A stretch of DNA of 64,000 nucleotides from Elusimicrobiota bacterium (GTDB lineage: Bacteria; Elusimicrobiota; Elusimicrobia; FEN-1173; JAKLIF01): contig JAKLIF010000006.1 of NCBI GenBank assembly GCA_022709755.1, positions 69,517-133,516 of the forward strand, in the 5' to 3' direction. The translations under genes and the position numbers were made by a program. A model generated the notes under the pieces. That model worked only from the letters and a program-made list of their open reading frames with translations. It was not told where the DNA came from and ran no database searches. Position 1 is the first letter of the stretch; each line of letters opens with the position of its first letter. Of the stretch, positions 20,201-32,200 are shown piece after piece.

Positions 20201-23200
20201 ACCGGGGCCCCCACCCCCGTCTGTTCGAAGACCTGACGGGCCACCTCATCGGTGTCCGCGGGGACCGCGGAATGGTAGGCCATGTCCACCGCGGCGAAAC
20301 TGATCTGTCGGAGTTGGGCCATGGCCATGTTGAAGTTCTTGGCGGAGATCAGTTTGTCGAGGATGTCTTTGGGGAGCTTCCGGGAATGGTCCAGGTAATG
20401 GCCCGACAATCTCTCGAGAACTTCGGGTTTCCAGACGAAATTCTCAAGCATCTGGGAAGGCACCTCAACGAAATCCCGCGCGACGTTGGTCCCCGAGTAA
20501 CTGTAGTAGCGCGCTTTCGTGAGCGTTTGGTGCATCAGATGGCCGAATTCATGGAAGAACGTCTCCACCTCGCCGTGTTTGAGAAGAGCCGGTTTGTCGG
20601 CGGTCGGTTTTGAAAAATTGGCCACCATTGCGGCGACGGGGACCCGATAGGCTCCTCCGCTCAACTCGCGCCCCTTCACGAGAAATGTGGCCATGGCGTG
20701 CCCGTATTTCCCCTCCCGGGGGAACAGGTCCAGATAAAAATAGCTGATGACGTCGCCCGATTCCCGGTCCCGCGCTTCAATCAGTTTGACATCGTCGTGC
20801 CAAGTGGGTGCCTGGACTTCCGTGAAGGTCAACCCCAGCACGTCCTGGTAGACGTCGAGTGTTCCCCGGATGACAACGTCGACGGGAAAATAGGGCCTCA
20901 CCTCATTTTGATCGATGGAATACAGACGCTTTTTCACGATGTGGGAGTAATAGGCCCGTTCCCATCGCTCCACGCGGGTTGCCTCGGGGAAATCTTCCCG
21001 CTTGACGGACAGCAGGCGGTCCTCTTCGGCCTGCGCCGGCCCCTTGAGGGCGGCCGTCAGACGGTTCAGGAAATCCATCACGCGTTTCGGCCTTCGGGCC
21101 ATCCGGTCTTTGAGGGCATACTCGGCGTAGGATCTGTAGCCGAACAGCTTGGCGAGCTCATCCCGGAGTTTCAGGGATTCTTCGAGGATCGGGAGGTTCT
21201 TGTCGGAAGCCCGGTTCTCATACTTCATGTAGAGTTGCCGCCTTGCGTCGGCATCCTTGGCCATTTCCATGAATGGCACATAATCGGGATACGAGAGGGT
21301 GACGATGTATTTCCCGTCATCGGTCCGTGACAGGCCCTGGATGTAATCTTCCGGCAATCCGGCGAGTTGGGATTCGGTCAATTCGAGATGATCCTTGTGT
21401 TCCGCCAGGTTCCGGGTGAAGAGTGTGCTGAGTTCGGAGAGACGGTTCTGAATTTCCTTATAACGGCCCCGCGCGTCCGCCTTCAATGCCAGTCCGTTGT
21501 CGATGAACCCTTCCAGGATGTCTTCCAGGAGCAACTTGTCTTCACCGATCAGCGTGGAGCGGAGGAGTCCCGTCGAGATGACTCCCGGGAGGATGGGAAT
21601 CCACTTCGTCAATCGATAGAGGAGACCGAAGACGATCCTGGGCAGTCGGCTGATCGAAGCATATTCCTTGACGGCCCGATAAAGGTCTTCCCTCATCGAG
21701 ATCTCCACAAAAGCTTTGTCGAGGTCGTTTTCCAGGTCGTCGATCAGGTTCCGGATATCTTCGCGCGGAGACACGTCAGAAAGGAAGAAGGAGGGTCTCA
21801 GCGCCTCCACCAGGTCCGCTTCCGCATCTTCGATCGCCCGGACCGTGTTGAGGAACGTGCGTTCTTTCTTGGGGATGGAGACGATCTGTTCAATGCGCTG
21901 GAACCACCGGGCTTTTTCACGATCATAAATCGATTGGATGGATTCCGGAGTGTAGCCGCTGAAATCGATGAACGGAAGGGCTTCTCTCGGAGGCGCTCTC
22001 GCGGGTATCTCCGTCCGAAGTGTGCGGGGACCCTGAATCGCGTTTTCGCGGATTGACTCTCCCGGGGATCTCGGAGGAGCCTCCGGCCGCTGATGTCGTC
22101 GGGTAGAGAGTTTTTTCCAGACCTGCAGAACCGAGGACCGGAGCCTCTCGAGGATCGATCTCCGAAGAGGGAGGCCGAGTCCGGAGAAGTAAGCCATCTC
22201 GCTCGGTTTCCTCCCGAGGAAGTCCTCAAGCATGTCCATCTCGTCCTCCGTGCTCCCCCGGGAGAGGATCTTTTCTCGCAAGGCTGCCCCCAGGGCGGGG
22301 TTCAGGAGGCCCGCCTCTTCGAACCGGGAGAATATGTCTTTCGCGTAGACCTCCGCCCAGATGTAGCCGTAATAACCGGCTTCATACCCGCCCATGATGT
22401 GGCCGAATCCGGCCTGCCAATGGGTTCCCGGGACCACGTCGAAGCCCATGCTTTCCATCACGCGGCGGTAGGTCTCCGTGGTGTCCTTCGGCACGGCTGT
22501 GTGGCAGAGCATGTCGAATGTTGAGAAAGCCACCGTACGGAGAGTGGATGTCGCCAGGCGGAAGTTCTTGGTCGCGAGCATCTTGTCCAGAAGTTCTTGC
22601 GGGAGTTTCTTGGAACGGTCTCGATAGTGTCCGGATAGGCGATTCAGGATCTGTTCGTTCCATACGAAGTCCTGCATCAACATCGACGGGACTTCCACGA
22701 AATCACCCGAGACGCTCGTGCCGGCGAAGGTCGTGTAACGGGCCTTCGTCAGCGTTTGGTGCATGAGGTGACCGAACTCATGGAAGAAGGTTTCAACTTC
22801 GTCGTGATCGAGGAGCGAGGGGCGGTCCCCCGTCGGTTTGGTGAAGTTGGCGACGATGGCTCCGACCGGATACTGGTATTTCCCGTCGGGGAGTTCCCTC
22901 CCCTGGGTGACCGGGAACATGGCGGCGTGGCCGTATTTGCCTTCCCTCGGGAAAAGGTCCAGATAGAAGTAACCGATCGTTTGGCCGGAGTCGGGCGAGA
23001 CAATTTCAAACACCTTGATGTCGTCGTGCCATGTCTTGACGTTCATCGCGTTGAACCGGACTCCCAGCAGTTCTTGGTAGATGAGAAGGGTTTCGTCGAT
23101 GACCAAGTCCATCGGGAAGTATTGTCGGATCTCCTCCGGGTCCACTTCGTATCTTGCCTTCTTCATTCGGTACGCGTAGTAGTTGATGTCCCACGGTTCG

Positions 23201-26200
23201 AGCCGTGTGGCGCCGGGGATGTCCTGTCTTTTCAGCGCGAGGAGCTCCTCCTTCTCCTCGCGGGCTTTGTCGGTGAATCCCTTCTTCAAGCGGTTGAGGA
23301 GCCTCCACACGCGGGATGGTTTTTGGGCCATCTTCCCGGCCAGGGAGTATTTCGCATAGGTCTTGACCTTGAAGAGGCCCGCCAGCTCTTTCCGGAGCCT
23401 CAGGGCTTCCTCGAGAAGTGAGACGTTTTTGTCGGCCGCCCGATTGTTGAACTTGAAATGAAGCTGTCGGCGGACCTCGGCATTGTGGATCATATCCATC
23501 GCGGGGTTGTAGGTCGGATAATCCAGCGTGAGAATGTAACGTCCATCGTCGGTCTTGGAGAGTCCGTCGATGAAACTGTCGGGGAGTCCGGCCAGCTGAT
23601 CCCGGGTCACTTCAAGCTGGTCTTTGTGTTCGTTGAGGTTCGTTTCAAACTCGTTCGAAAGTTCGATCAGTCGGTTCTGAATCTCCTTATACCGCTGGCG
23701 TTTCGCAGGTTTGAGTTTCATCCCGGATCCGAGGAAACCACCCAGGATGTTCCGGTAGAGCCGCCGGTCTTCGTCGACGAGCGTGAAGGACGAGAAGAAC
23801 CGGGTGATCGGTTTTTCCAGTCCCGGGATGACGTCCGTGGCTCGGAGGAGAATGGAATAGACCGTCCGGAGGACCCGTCCGCGCGCGGCATAGTCCTTCA
23901 CAGCCCCATACAGGTCTTCACGGGTGTAGATGTCGATGAAGATCTGGCCCATCTCCGTGAGAATGTTCTTGGCTGTCTCCCGGGTTTCCTCATCGGGCGA
24001 GACAGAGGAAACGAGCATGACGGGGTAGTAGAACGTGACCACATCGGATTGTGCGTCTTCGATGGCCCGGATGGTGTTGTCGAACGTTCTTTGTGACGAC
24101 GGGATTGAGATGATGGATTGAAGTTTGCGGTCGATGTCATCTTTGATCTTCTGGTACATCTCGTTCATGAAGGAGGGGGTGTAGAGGGTGAAATCGATGG
24201 GAGGGGCGCGCTCCCCCTCGATCCGTCGCACCGTCGATCCCGAGGAGGCGACGTCCATTTGGGAGATCTTCTCCGCCAGTCGGGTGGCTGGAGAGAGGGA
24301 GTTGTCGATCGTGATGTCGTATTCCCCTCCCGATTGCTGGATGTGGTCGGAAAGATAGCGGTCGATGTTCCCGGAGGGATTCATATTGTAACGCCGGAAA
24401 TGGATTATTTTCCGTGTTTCCATGTCGGCAGTCACGTGAGCGCGGATGTCGAATTTGAGATCCTTGATCTCGGTGCGGAGGGCGTTGAGTCCCTCGATGA
24501 TGATCACATCGTATTGGCCCGAAGAGATGTCAGCTTGGATCTCGCGCCTGGCGGCATCGGCATCCCAGAATTCCATGGCCGTGTCCGGGAAATTGGAGCC
24601 GCCGAACTGTTCCATGTAATCGAGATATTCCGGGCCGATGTCGATCAGCGAATAGAAATCGTCGAGATGGATCAGTTTTTGCCGGACTGGGAGGTTCAGC
24701 AACTGGCTCGTCGTTGTCTTTCCCACATCGGAATCGCCGTCGACGGACACCAGGAGCGGTCTACCGGCGGGTTGGGTTTTCAAACGATCCAAGATCATCG
24801 ATCGGAGCTGTTCCAACGACTTCTTGTTGATGAAGTCCGTGGGCAATATGGGTTTTTCAGGAGCCTCCTCCGGGGATTCCGGCGTGACGGGCTCCTCCTC
24901 GTCTTCATACAGGAACGAGTCATCCCCCATCTTGCGCGCCTCGGATTCGGCCATCATCTCCCCGGCTTTTTTGGTTTCCTTGAGTGAAATGGCTCCCACG
25001 CCGGTCATGATGAGCAGGAAGGCGGCAATCTCGCTGATCAACGGCAATCGGGACATGAGGAGGGCCGTGAACAGCGCCGCCGAGATGGGGCCGACCCCGC
25101 TCTCGATCAGAATCATCAGGAAGGGAGAGCCGTGTTTCAATGCCTTCAAGTAGAGGACGAGTCCCGCGACCATCCCGATTCCGACGATCCACAGGCCAGG
25201 CAGGGCCCAGAGACCCATGAGAGCGGACCACTGGATGGGGCCCAGAAAGGTGGTGAACGATAGGAGGACCAGGATGGGCAGTCCCATCAGATAGGAAAGG
25301 GAGGTCATCGGCAGGGCGTCGATCTTGCCGGAGATTTTCTTCGTGTAGAGGGCTTCCACCGACGTCAAAAGGACCACCGTCATGACCATCAGGTTCCCGA
25401 TCATCGCTTGGGATCCGCCGATGTTGACCCCCGAATTCAAGGCGACCATCGCGACTCCGGCCACGATGACGACATAACTGAGGATCGTCACGAGGTCTTT
25501 CCTGGGGGCTTCCGGCTTCCCGAGGTATCTTTGAAAGAACGGGATCTTCAGGATGATCGCGCTGACGCTGGCCACGCCCAGAGGGGCGGCCAGCCAAATG
25601 AGAGAAATGGCTTGAGCCGTGGTCAGTTTGAAGGCGAGATAGGAGAGCGGGATCAGGAGCGCGAAATCGAACACGTTCAGAATGAGCAGGGGGCGGATCC
25701 CCTTCTTCCATCCCAGCTGGGCGATGTCTTTGAAGGGGTTGTGTTTCTTGACGATCATCGAGAATGAGGTGAAAACGAGAGCCGCCAATCCGGAGATGGT
25801 TCCGCGGGCGAACAGGATCGTCAATGCATTGATATCCTCGAACTGGTGTGAATATTGCTCCAGAAGGACGTAACTGCCGTCATAGATGACCGATGAGAGG
25901 ATGGCGACGAGAATGATCTTTCCAAGGGTGATTTTTTTGCCTTTATCGGAGGGCTTGAGGATGCTGCCGATCCTGTCCTTGATGGATTGAAGGATCGGAA
26001 CGTTCCCTGACAGGGAGATCAGTCGAGAGGCAACGGACTTGACGCGGTTGAAGAAGGACGGGGGAGCCCGGCCTTTTCCTAGCCGGGTGATGGGTTTGGA
26101 GGCGGAGGGCGCGTTCGGAGCTAGAAGGGCCGCTCCTGCGATGCCCAACCGGTCCGACAGGGACGCCAGTGAAGGTATCTCATCGAGAACAACGATCTTC

Positions 26201-29200
26201 AACCTTGAATAACCGGCGTCATCAAGGACCTTTCGTGCCACCGGCAGGGAGATCTCTCTGCCCGCACCTTTCAATAACCATCCACCCACCAGGAAAGTCT
26301 CTGTCCCGCGCGTGTCCGGCCTGTGATCCACGACTCCCTTTCGGTAACTCCCCGTATGCAAGCCGATCATCAACTGGGCGAGGGCCTCTCCCGCTTGGCG
26401 GAATACCTGCACGGCTTTCGCCGCTTCGTCGTCCTGGGTGCGCGCGTTGTAAACCGGCCCTCCGCGGCGGATATAATCCCGGAGGACCTGGACGGCTGCC
26501 TGGCGCTCCACATCGCGTTGGACGTCGATCCCGCGGCTCTTCATCTCGTCCTGCCAGTTCGGATGGAGGGGTCCTTCGTCGAACCCCACGATCTTCTCCA
26601 CGTCTTCTCCCCGCGCGCCCATCGTCACCTTCTTGACGCCGGACCACAGCGTCGCCCCGTAACACATCACGCAGGGCTGGGCGCTGGTCACCAGCTCGCA
26701 CTCCATCCCGGCCCCGCCCAGATCGAAAGTCCCCAGCCGTTCCTGCGCCATGATCAGCGCCATCACTTCCCCGTGGGCCACCGAACTGTTCTCCGGCACC
26801 ACGCGGTTGACACCGACGCTGATGAGCTTGTTCGTCTTGAGGTCGAAGACGGCGGAACCGAAAGGACCGCCGGTCCCGTTCTCCACGTTCAGCCGCGAGA
26901 GTTCCACGGCGAGAGTCATCTTGTCTTCGGGGGTTTCAAAAACGGTGTCGAGTTTGTCTTTGATGAAATCGGCGGCCCAGTCGGGCAGGGTCAACTGTTT
27001 CTGTTGCGGCGGGAAATCGGCTCGGGTCTCCCCTCGGACCGGCGGCGCGTGGATGGGATGGCTGATGGACCCCGTTTGAGTGGCCTGTGTTTCTGTCCGT
27101 GCATTGTAAACCGGCCCGCCTTGACGGACGTAGTCACGGAGGACCCGGACCGCCGCTGTTCGTTCCACGTCCCGCTGGACGTCGATCCCGCGGTTTTTCA
27201 TCTCTTCCCGCCAGTTCGGATGGAGGGGTCCTTCGTCGAACCCCACGATCTTCTCCACGTCTTCTCCCCGCGCGCCCATCGTCACCTTCTTGACGCCGGA
27301 CCACAGCGTCGCCCCGTAACACATCACGCAGGGCTGGGCGCTGGTCACCAGCTCGCACTCCATCCCGGCCCCGCCCAGATCGAAAGTCCCCAGCCGTTCC
27401 TGCGCCATGATCAGCGCCATCACTTCCCCGTGGGCCACCGAACTGTTCTCCGGCACCACGCGGTTGACACCGACGCTGATGAGCTTGTTCGTCTTGAGGT
27501 CGAAGACGGCGGAACCGAAAGGACCGCCGGTCCCGTTCTCCACGTTCAGCCGCGAGAGTTCCACGGCGAGAGTCATCTTGTCTTCGGGGGTTTCAAAAAC
27601 GGTGTCGAGTTTGTCTTTGATGAAATCGGCGGCCCAGTCGGGCAGGGTCAACTGTTTCTGTTGCGGCGGGAAATCGGCTCGGGTCTCCCCTCGGACCGGC
27701 GGCGCGTGGATGGGATGCTCCGGAACGGATGTCTTTCTTGCCAATGCCTCCATGGCCAAGGCGCTGAGTTCATTGCCTGAAACCGGTTGCCCGAGGGCGG
27801 CGCTCCCCAGGAGTTCGAGGGCCTTGCCGGTCGTGAGGTTCTCGATCATCAACTCCTCTCCGCCCGTTGCCTTGCGCACGACGAGCCGTCCGTCGTCGGA
27901 AACGATGATGTCCTCCCCGGGGGAGGCTTTCCTTACGATCACATCGAAGAGTTGTTGGGGTCCGGGCATCGCCGTCACTTTGCCGTTCTTCACGTCGTAA
28001 CAGCCTGCTCCGAATCCCGTTCCCGGGACGAAGGCCGCGATCTTCCCGCTCTTCATGTCGGGATTCGCGCGCAGATAATAGTGAGCCGCCACTTGGCCTT
28101 GGAGAACCCCATCGTTGTTGATGCTCGTTTCGTTGACAGCCCAGTCCTCCCCCAAGGAGGATTTCAGGAGCTCATGGAGTTTCACCTGTTCCAGGGACGG
28201 GATGTTGCGGGCCGATCCCGGATAGACAGAACCGTCTTCTAGATACGCTCCGGGGGCGCCGACTCCGACACTCCTTTCAACGGTCCATCCGGCCCGCTCC
28301 ATCAGGGGAACGCTCTTGGAGATCATCCGGCGTGCTCGCCGGATGACGTCCTTGATATCCGTCACTCCCCGGCGTGATCGGGGCAGTTTCGTCGACAAGG
28401 AGAAAATCACCGGGTCGTCGGAGGGATTGTTCCCGTTCGTGGAATAAAAACCGATGCGCACGTTGGTTCCGCCGATGTCGATCCCGACGCGGACGATGTT
28501 GGTCTCTCCGGGGACGGGACTGGGTATCCGAGAGGGACGGGAGAGGGAACGTTTCCCCCATCCCCACAAGAGGAAGCCGATCCCGCCGAAGAGGAGGAAG
28601 GGTCTCAATGTCGGAAACAAGAGGACCTCGATGAGCGGGATGTTCGGATAGAAAAATCCCAACAGGGTCGCCCCGACGAGGATGGTCCCGGCGATCTGAG
28701 CCCAAGAGAGACGGAGGCTGTTCCGGAGCCGGACCGGAAACAGGAGGAACGATCGGACGCCGGGAATCATCCGGACAATCTTGGCCATGAACCGCAATAA
28801 CCGGGCCGTGCGAGGGGTTTTGTCGAGGGTGACGGAGAAGAATCGGGACGATTTCTTCTGGATTCCCCGGAGCAAGGCCATGAGGGGTATCCATCCGAAT
28901 CCCCACCCGACCACCAGGCCCATCAGCCCCGTCATGACCTTGTTGAGGGCCGCGAGGACTTCGCACCCCCTGAAAAGAATTTTATCCTTCGTCGACAGTG
29001 ACTCTTCCGCCGATTGGAAATTTTTTGCCGGATCGGACAAAAGGCCGGGGATATAGATCGGGTGAAGGAGTGTCTCAAGGGACTGCCGCACCTGTTCGTG
29101 AAAATCCCGGATGACATTTTTCCAGGTTAATAAGTCGGAGGAGCCGAACGTGACGGAAGGAATGCAGAATTCCTCCATGTCGTCGACCAGGGACCCGATC

Positions 29201-32200
29201 GTTTTCTCCATTTGATCGAGCCGTCTTTTGAACACCGAGTCTTCCGATAGTTTCTGGGCATACTTCTGCCTGAAGAGACTGATATCCAGGTCCACTTGCT
29301 GGCGGATGCCGTCCCGGGTTTTCAGGGCCTCCATCCATATTCGTTGAGTGGTCGATCCTTCGACCGACGAGAGGGCTTGAGACAGCTTATCCTGCATTCC
29401 CGAGTCATAGAGGCTGATGACGTCTAGTTTCTGGCCGTTCACGTAGATGTCGTCATCGAGGACGTCGATGAACGTGTTGAGGAAAATGGCGGCGTCTTTG
29501 ATCGGCAGAAATTTTTCGGTGAGCTGGTCCAGGAGAGCCGCCACCTCTCGGTCGTTGAGGTGGGAGGGCGAGATGTAGAGTCTCACGGTCTTTCCAAACA
29601 GTTCGTCGAATTCCTTCAGTCCCTTCAATGATTCGGGCGAGAGCCCCAGAGACCGGGCTGTCAGAGGGGTCCGTCGTCCTACGTCGACGCCGTAGGAATC
29701 CACTCCCCCATCTTTTTCAAAACGGGGATGTTTCTCCAGGGAAAACAATTCGACGGGCCAGCGGTCGACCGCCTCCAGATAAGCCCGGCGCAGTTCGTCA
29801 TACGAGAGCCGGCCGTTCTCAAGCGTCACGGGGATCGTGTCATAGAGTCCGTCGGGCCGGTAGATGCGGACCGTGGTCACGTTGTTGGAGGTGTCGAGAA
29901 AACGCTGGGAGACGAAGAGGGCTTTTTCCCGGAGGGTGGGGCTGTGGTCCGCCCGGTCCAGCAGATGCCAGAGACGGGCGACGAAGACGCGGTAGGTTTC
30001 GGCGTAATCCTCGCTGGGATTCGTCCGGGAATACAGGGAGACGTTGAACCGTTTCCCCTGGCCCTGGATGTGGAGCATGACCCATTCGGACCATACTTTC
30101 GGGTCCATCTCGTCCTGGTCGTTGTGGCCGATCTCGTGGGCGATGGTGCTGGGAAAGGTCGGATATTGAAGGTCGACGTCGATGTGGCGCGCGTAGGGAA
30201 AATAGACCCCGTAGGCGGTGGCGATCGTATCGAACATCATCGATTGCACGTTATTGACGGATTTCTCCGGCAGGTTCACGATGGTCGTCTCGATGAGGGA
30301 TCTCTTGGATTCGTCCACGTTGATGAGGCGAATGCGGTTCTCCCCGTTTTGAACCGGGGGCCAGAGGGCGTCGAAGGCCGTGTTCCCCGCCGTCTTCACA
30401 GTGAAGAGGATGACGACAGCCAGGGCCGGCGTCACGATCCATTGCCGGAAGAACTGTTTCCAGGGGCGCGCTCCGGAAACCGCCCCCCGCCGTGCCGCCC
30501 ATCGGCGGGCCAGGACGACGGACACGATCACGAGTCCCGCGGTCAGGATGCTCGCAATGTTGAAGACATAGTTTGGATACGGCCACCAGGCGCCCGAAAA
30601 AATGGGTGGGACGGCCAGGAGATGCCGCAGAAAGTAACCGGTCCCCTGGGAGAAGAGCTGATAGATCGGTGTCCAGAGGTCGAGGACCGAAAGCCCGCGT
30701 TCGGTGAGGATCGAGCCGAGTTGGGCGGCGGCGGTCACGAGGACCGGGATGGAGACGAGGGTGACGAGGGCCCTGACCCGATTCTTCACCATCTGATAGA
30801 GGAAGCGGAGGATCCCGGTTCCTTTGCGTGAGATCAGGATGTTGAAGTCCGCCGTTTCGCCGGTCATGAACGCTTTCTGGGAATTCTTGACGGCTTCTTT
30901 GGCTTGCGCCCATCGGTCCTGGGTCCGGTCCGATTTTCGGAACAACGATAATTCGAAAGTGATTTCACCGTTGAAGCGGACCGAATAAAGAGCCAGATCC
31001 GGGGTCATTTCGAGAGGTTTTATGTCGATCGTGTAGCCGAACTCCCGTTCCATCTGTTTTCGGATCGGGTCCACGTCCTGTTCCCCCATGCCGGAAAATC
31101 CGATGTAAAGGGAGGCGAACGTTTTGTTCACGACTTCGCGAAGATATTTGAAACCGGGGGGCAGATGGACCGACAGGGCCGGCGGAGGATTGAGCGTGAG
31201 GCGGTCCCCTAAGAGGAGTTTTTCGAGAGGGGTGCGGGTCCCCGAGAAGATGTCCAGGTAATGAGCGGCGTCCCCGCTCGTCGCATCCACTTTCGGGGTC
31301 AGGATGACCGTCGGATAACCGCGCCGGCTCAGAAGGGTCTGCAGGGTGGAGGTGTGGAATCCTCCCGCGATGAAGACGGCGGGAGCGGGGTGTGGCTCCG
31401 TCGCGGCGGATGTCTCATCGAGTTTTCTGGCGAAATTGTCGACCAACACCGTGTTGCGCTTCGTCGCATGACGATAAAAGTCTTCAAACGGCTTGGCCTG
31501 CCGGCCCTCGATCGACAGGCCCTCTGTCGGCAGTCCCGCGTCCTTCGAAAAACCTTCCAGTGTCTTTCCCCCGTTGTTCGTCGCGGTCCCCCGCATCTCC
31601 AGGAGTCCCCACTCACGGGGTGTCAGATTGTGGTCCCATAGCTTTGCTTGGAGGAGGATATTTTCGGACAGGGCCAGGAATTCGTTTTGGATCCCGGTCG
31701 GATGGAGGCCCTCTTGGATGTCGGTTTGCCATGCCCCCAATTCCTCAAAGAGGGCGTTTTGATCGATGCCCTCGCTGAGCGTGATATAGCGCACGTATTC
31801 TCTGAAGGACGGATAATCCTCCAGTCGTAGCCCCGCTTGGGAGACGAAATCGCGGAGCCGTCCATGATATTGCCCGAAGCTCATTCGCCCCATCCGGTGT
31901 TCCAGGCAATACCGGAGAAGCTCCTCGAGCTTTTTGTCGGACAGGTTGCCGGTCAATCCCTCGATCAGAGAGGCCCGTTCCGTTTCCACCTTCTTGAAAT
32001 CGAGCGACCTCTCCAGGGTGACGACGGATACGAAGCGGGCCAAGTTCGGATATCGCGGTTCCGCAGGGGCTCTCCATTCGGCCAGAGAGGTGACGTAGGC
32101 CAGAGGGCCCGTCTCCCCTTTGGAGAAGGAGGCGCGGAGCCGGTCGAATCGGGCCAGTTCGGGAGTCAGGATCTTGTCCCGGAGTTGGTCCAGCCGGATT

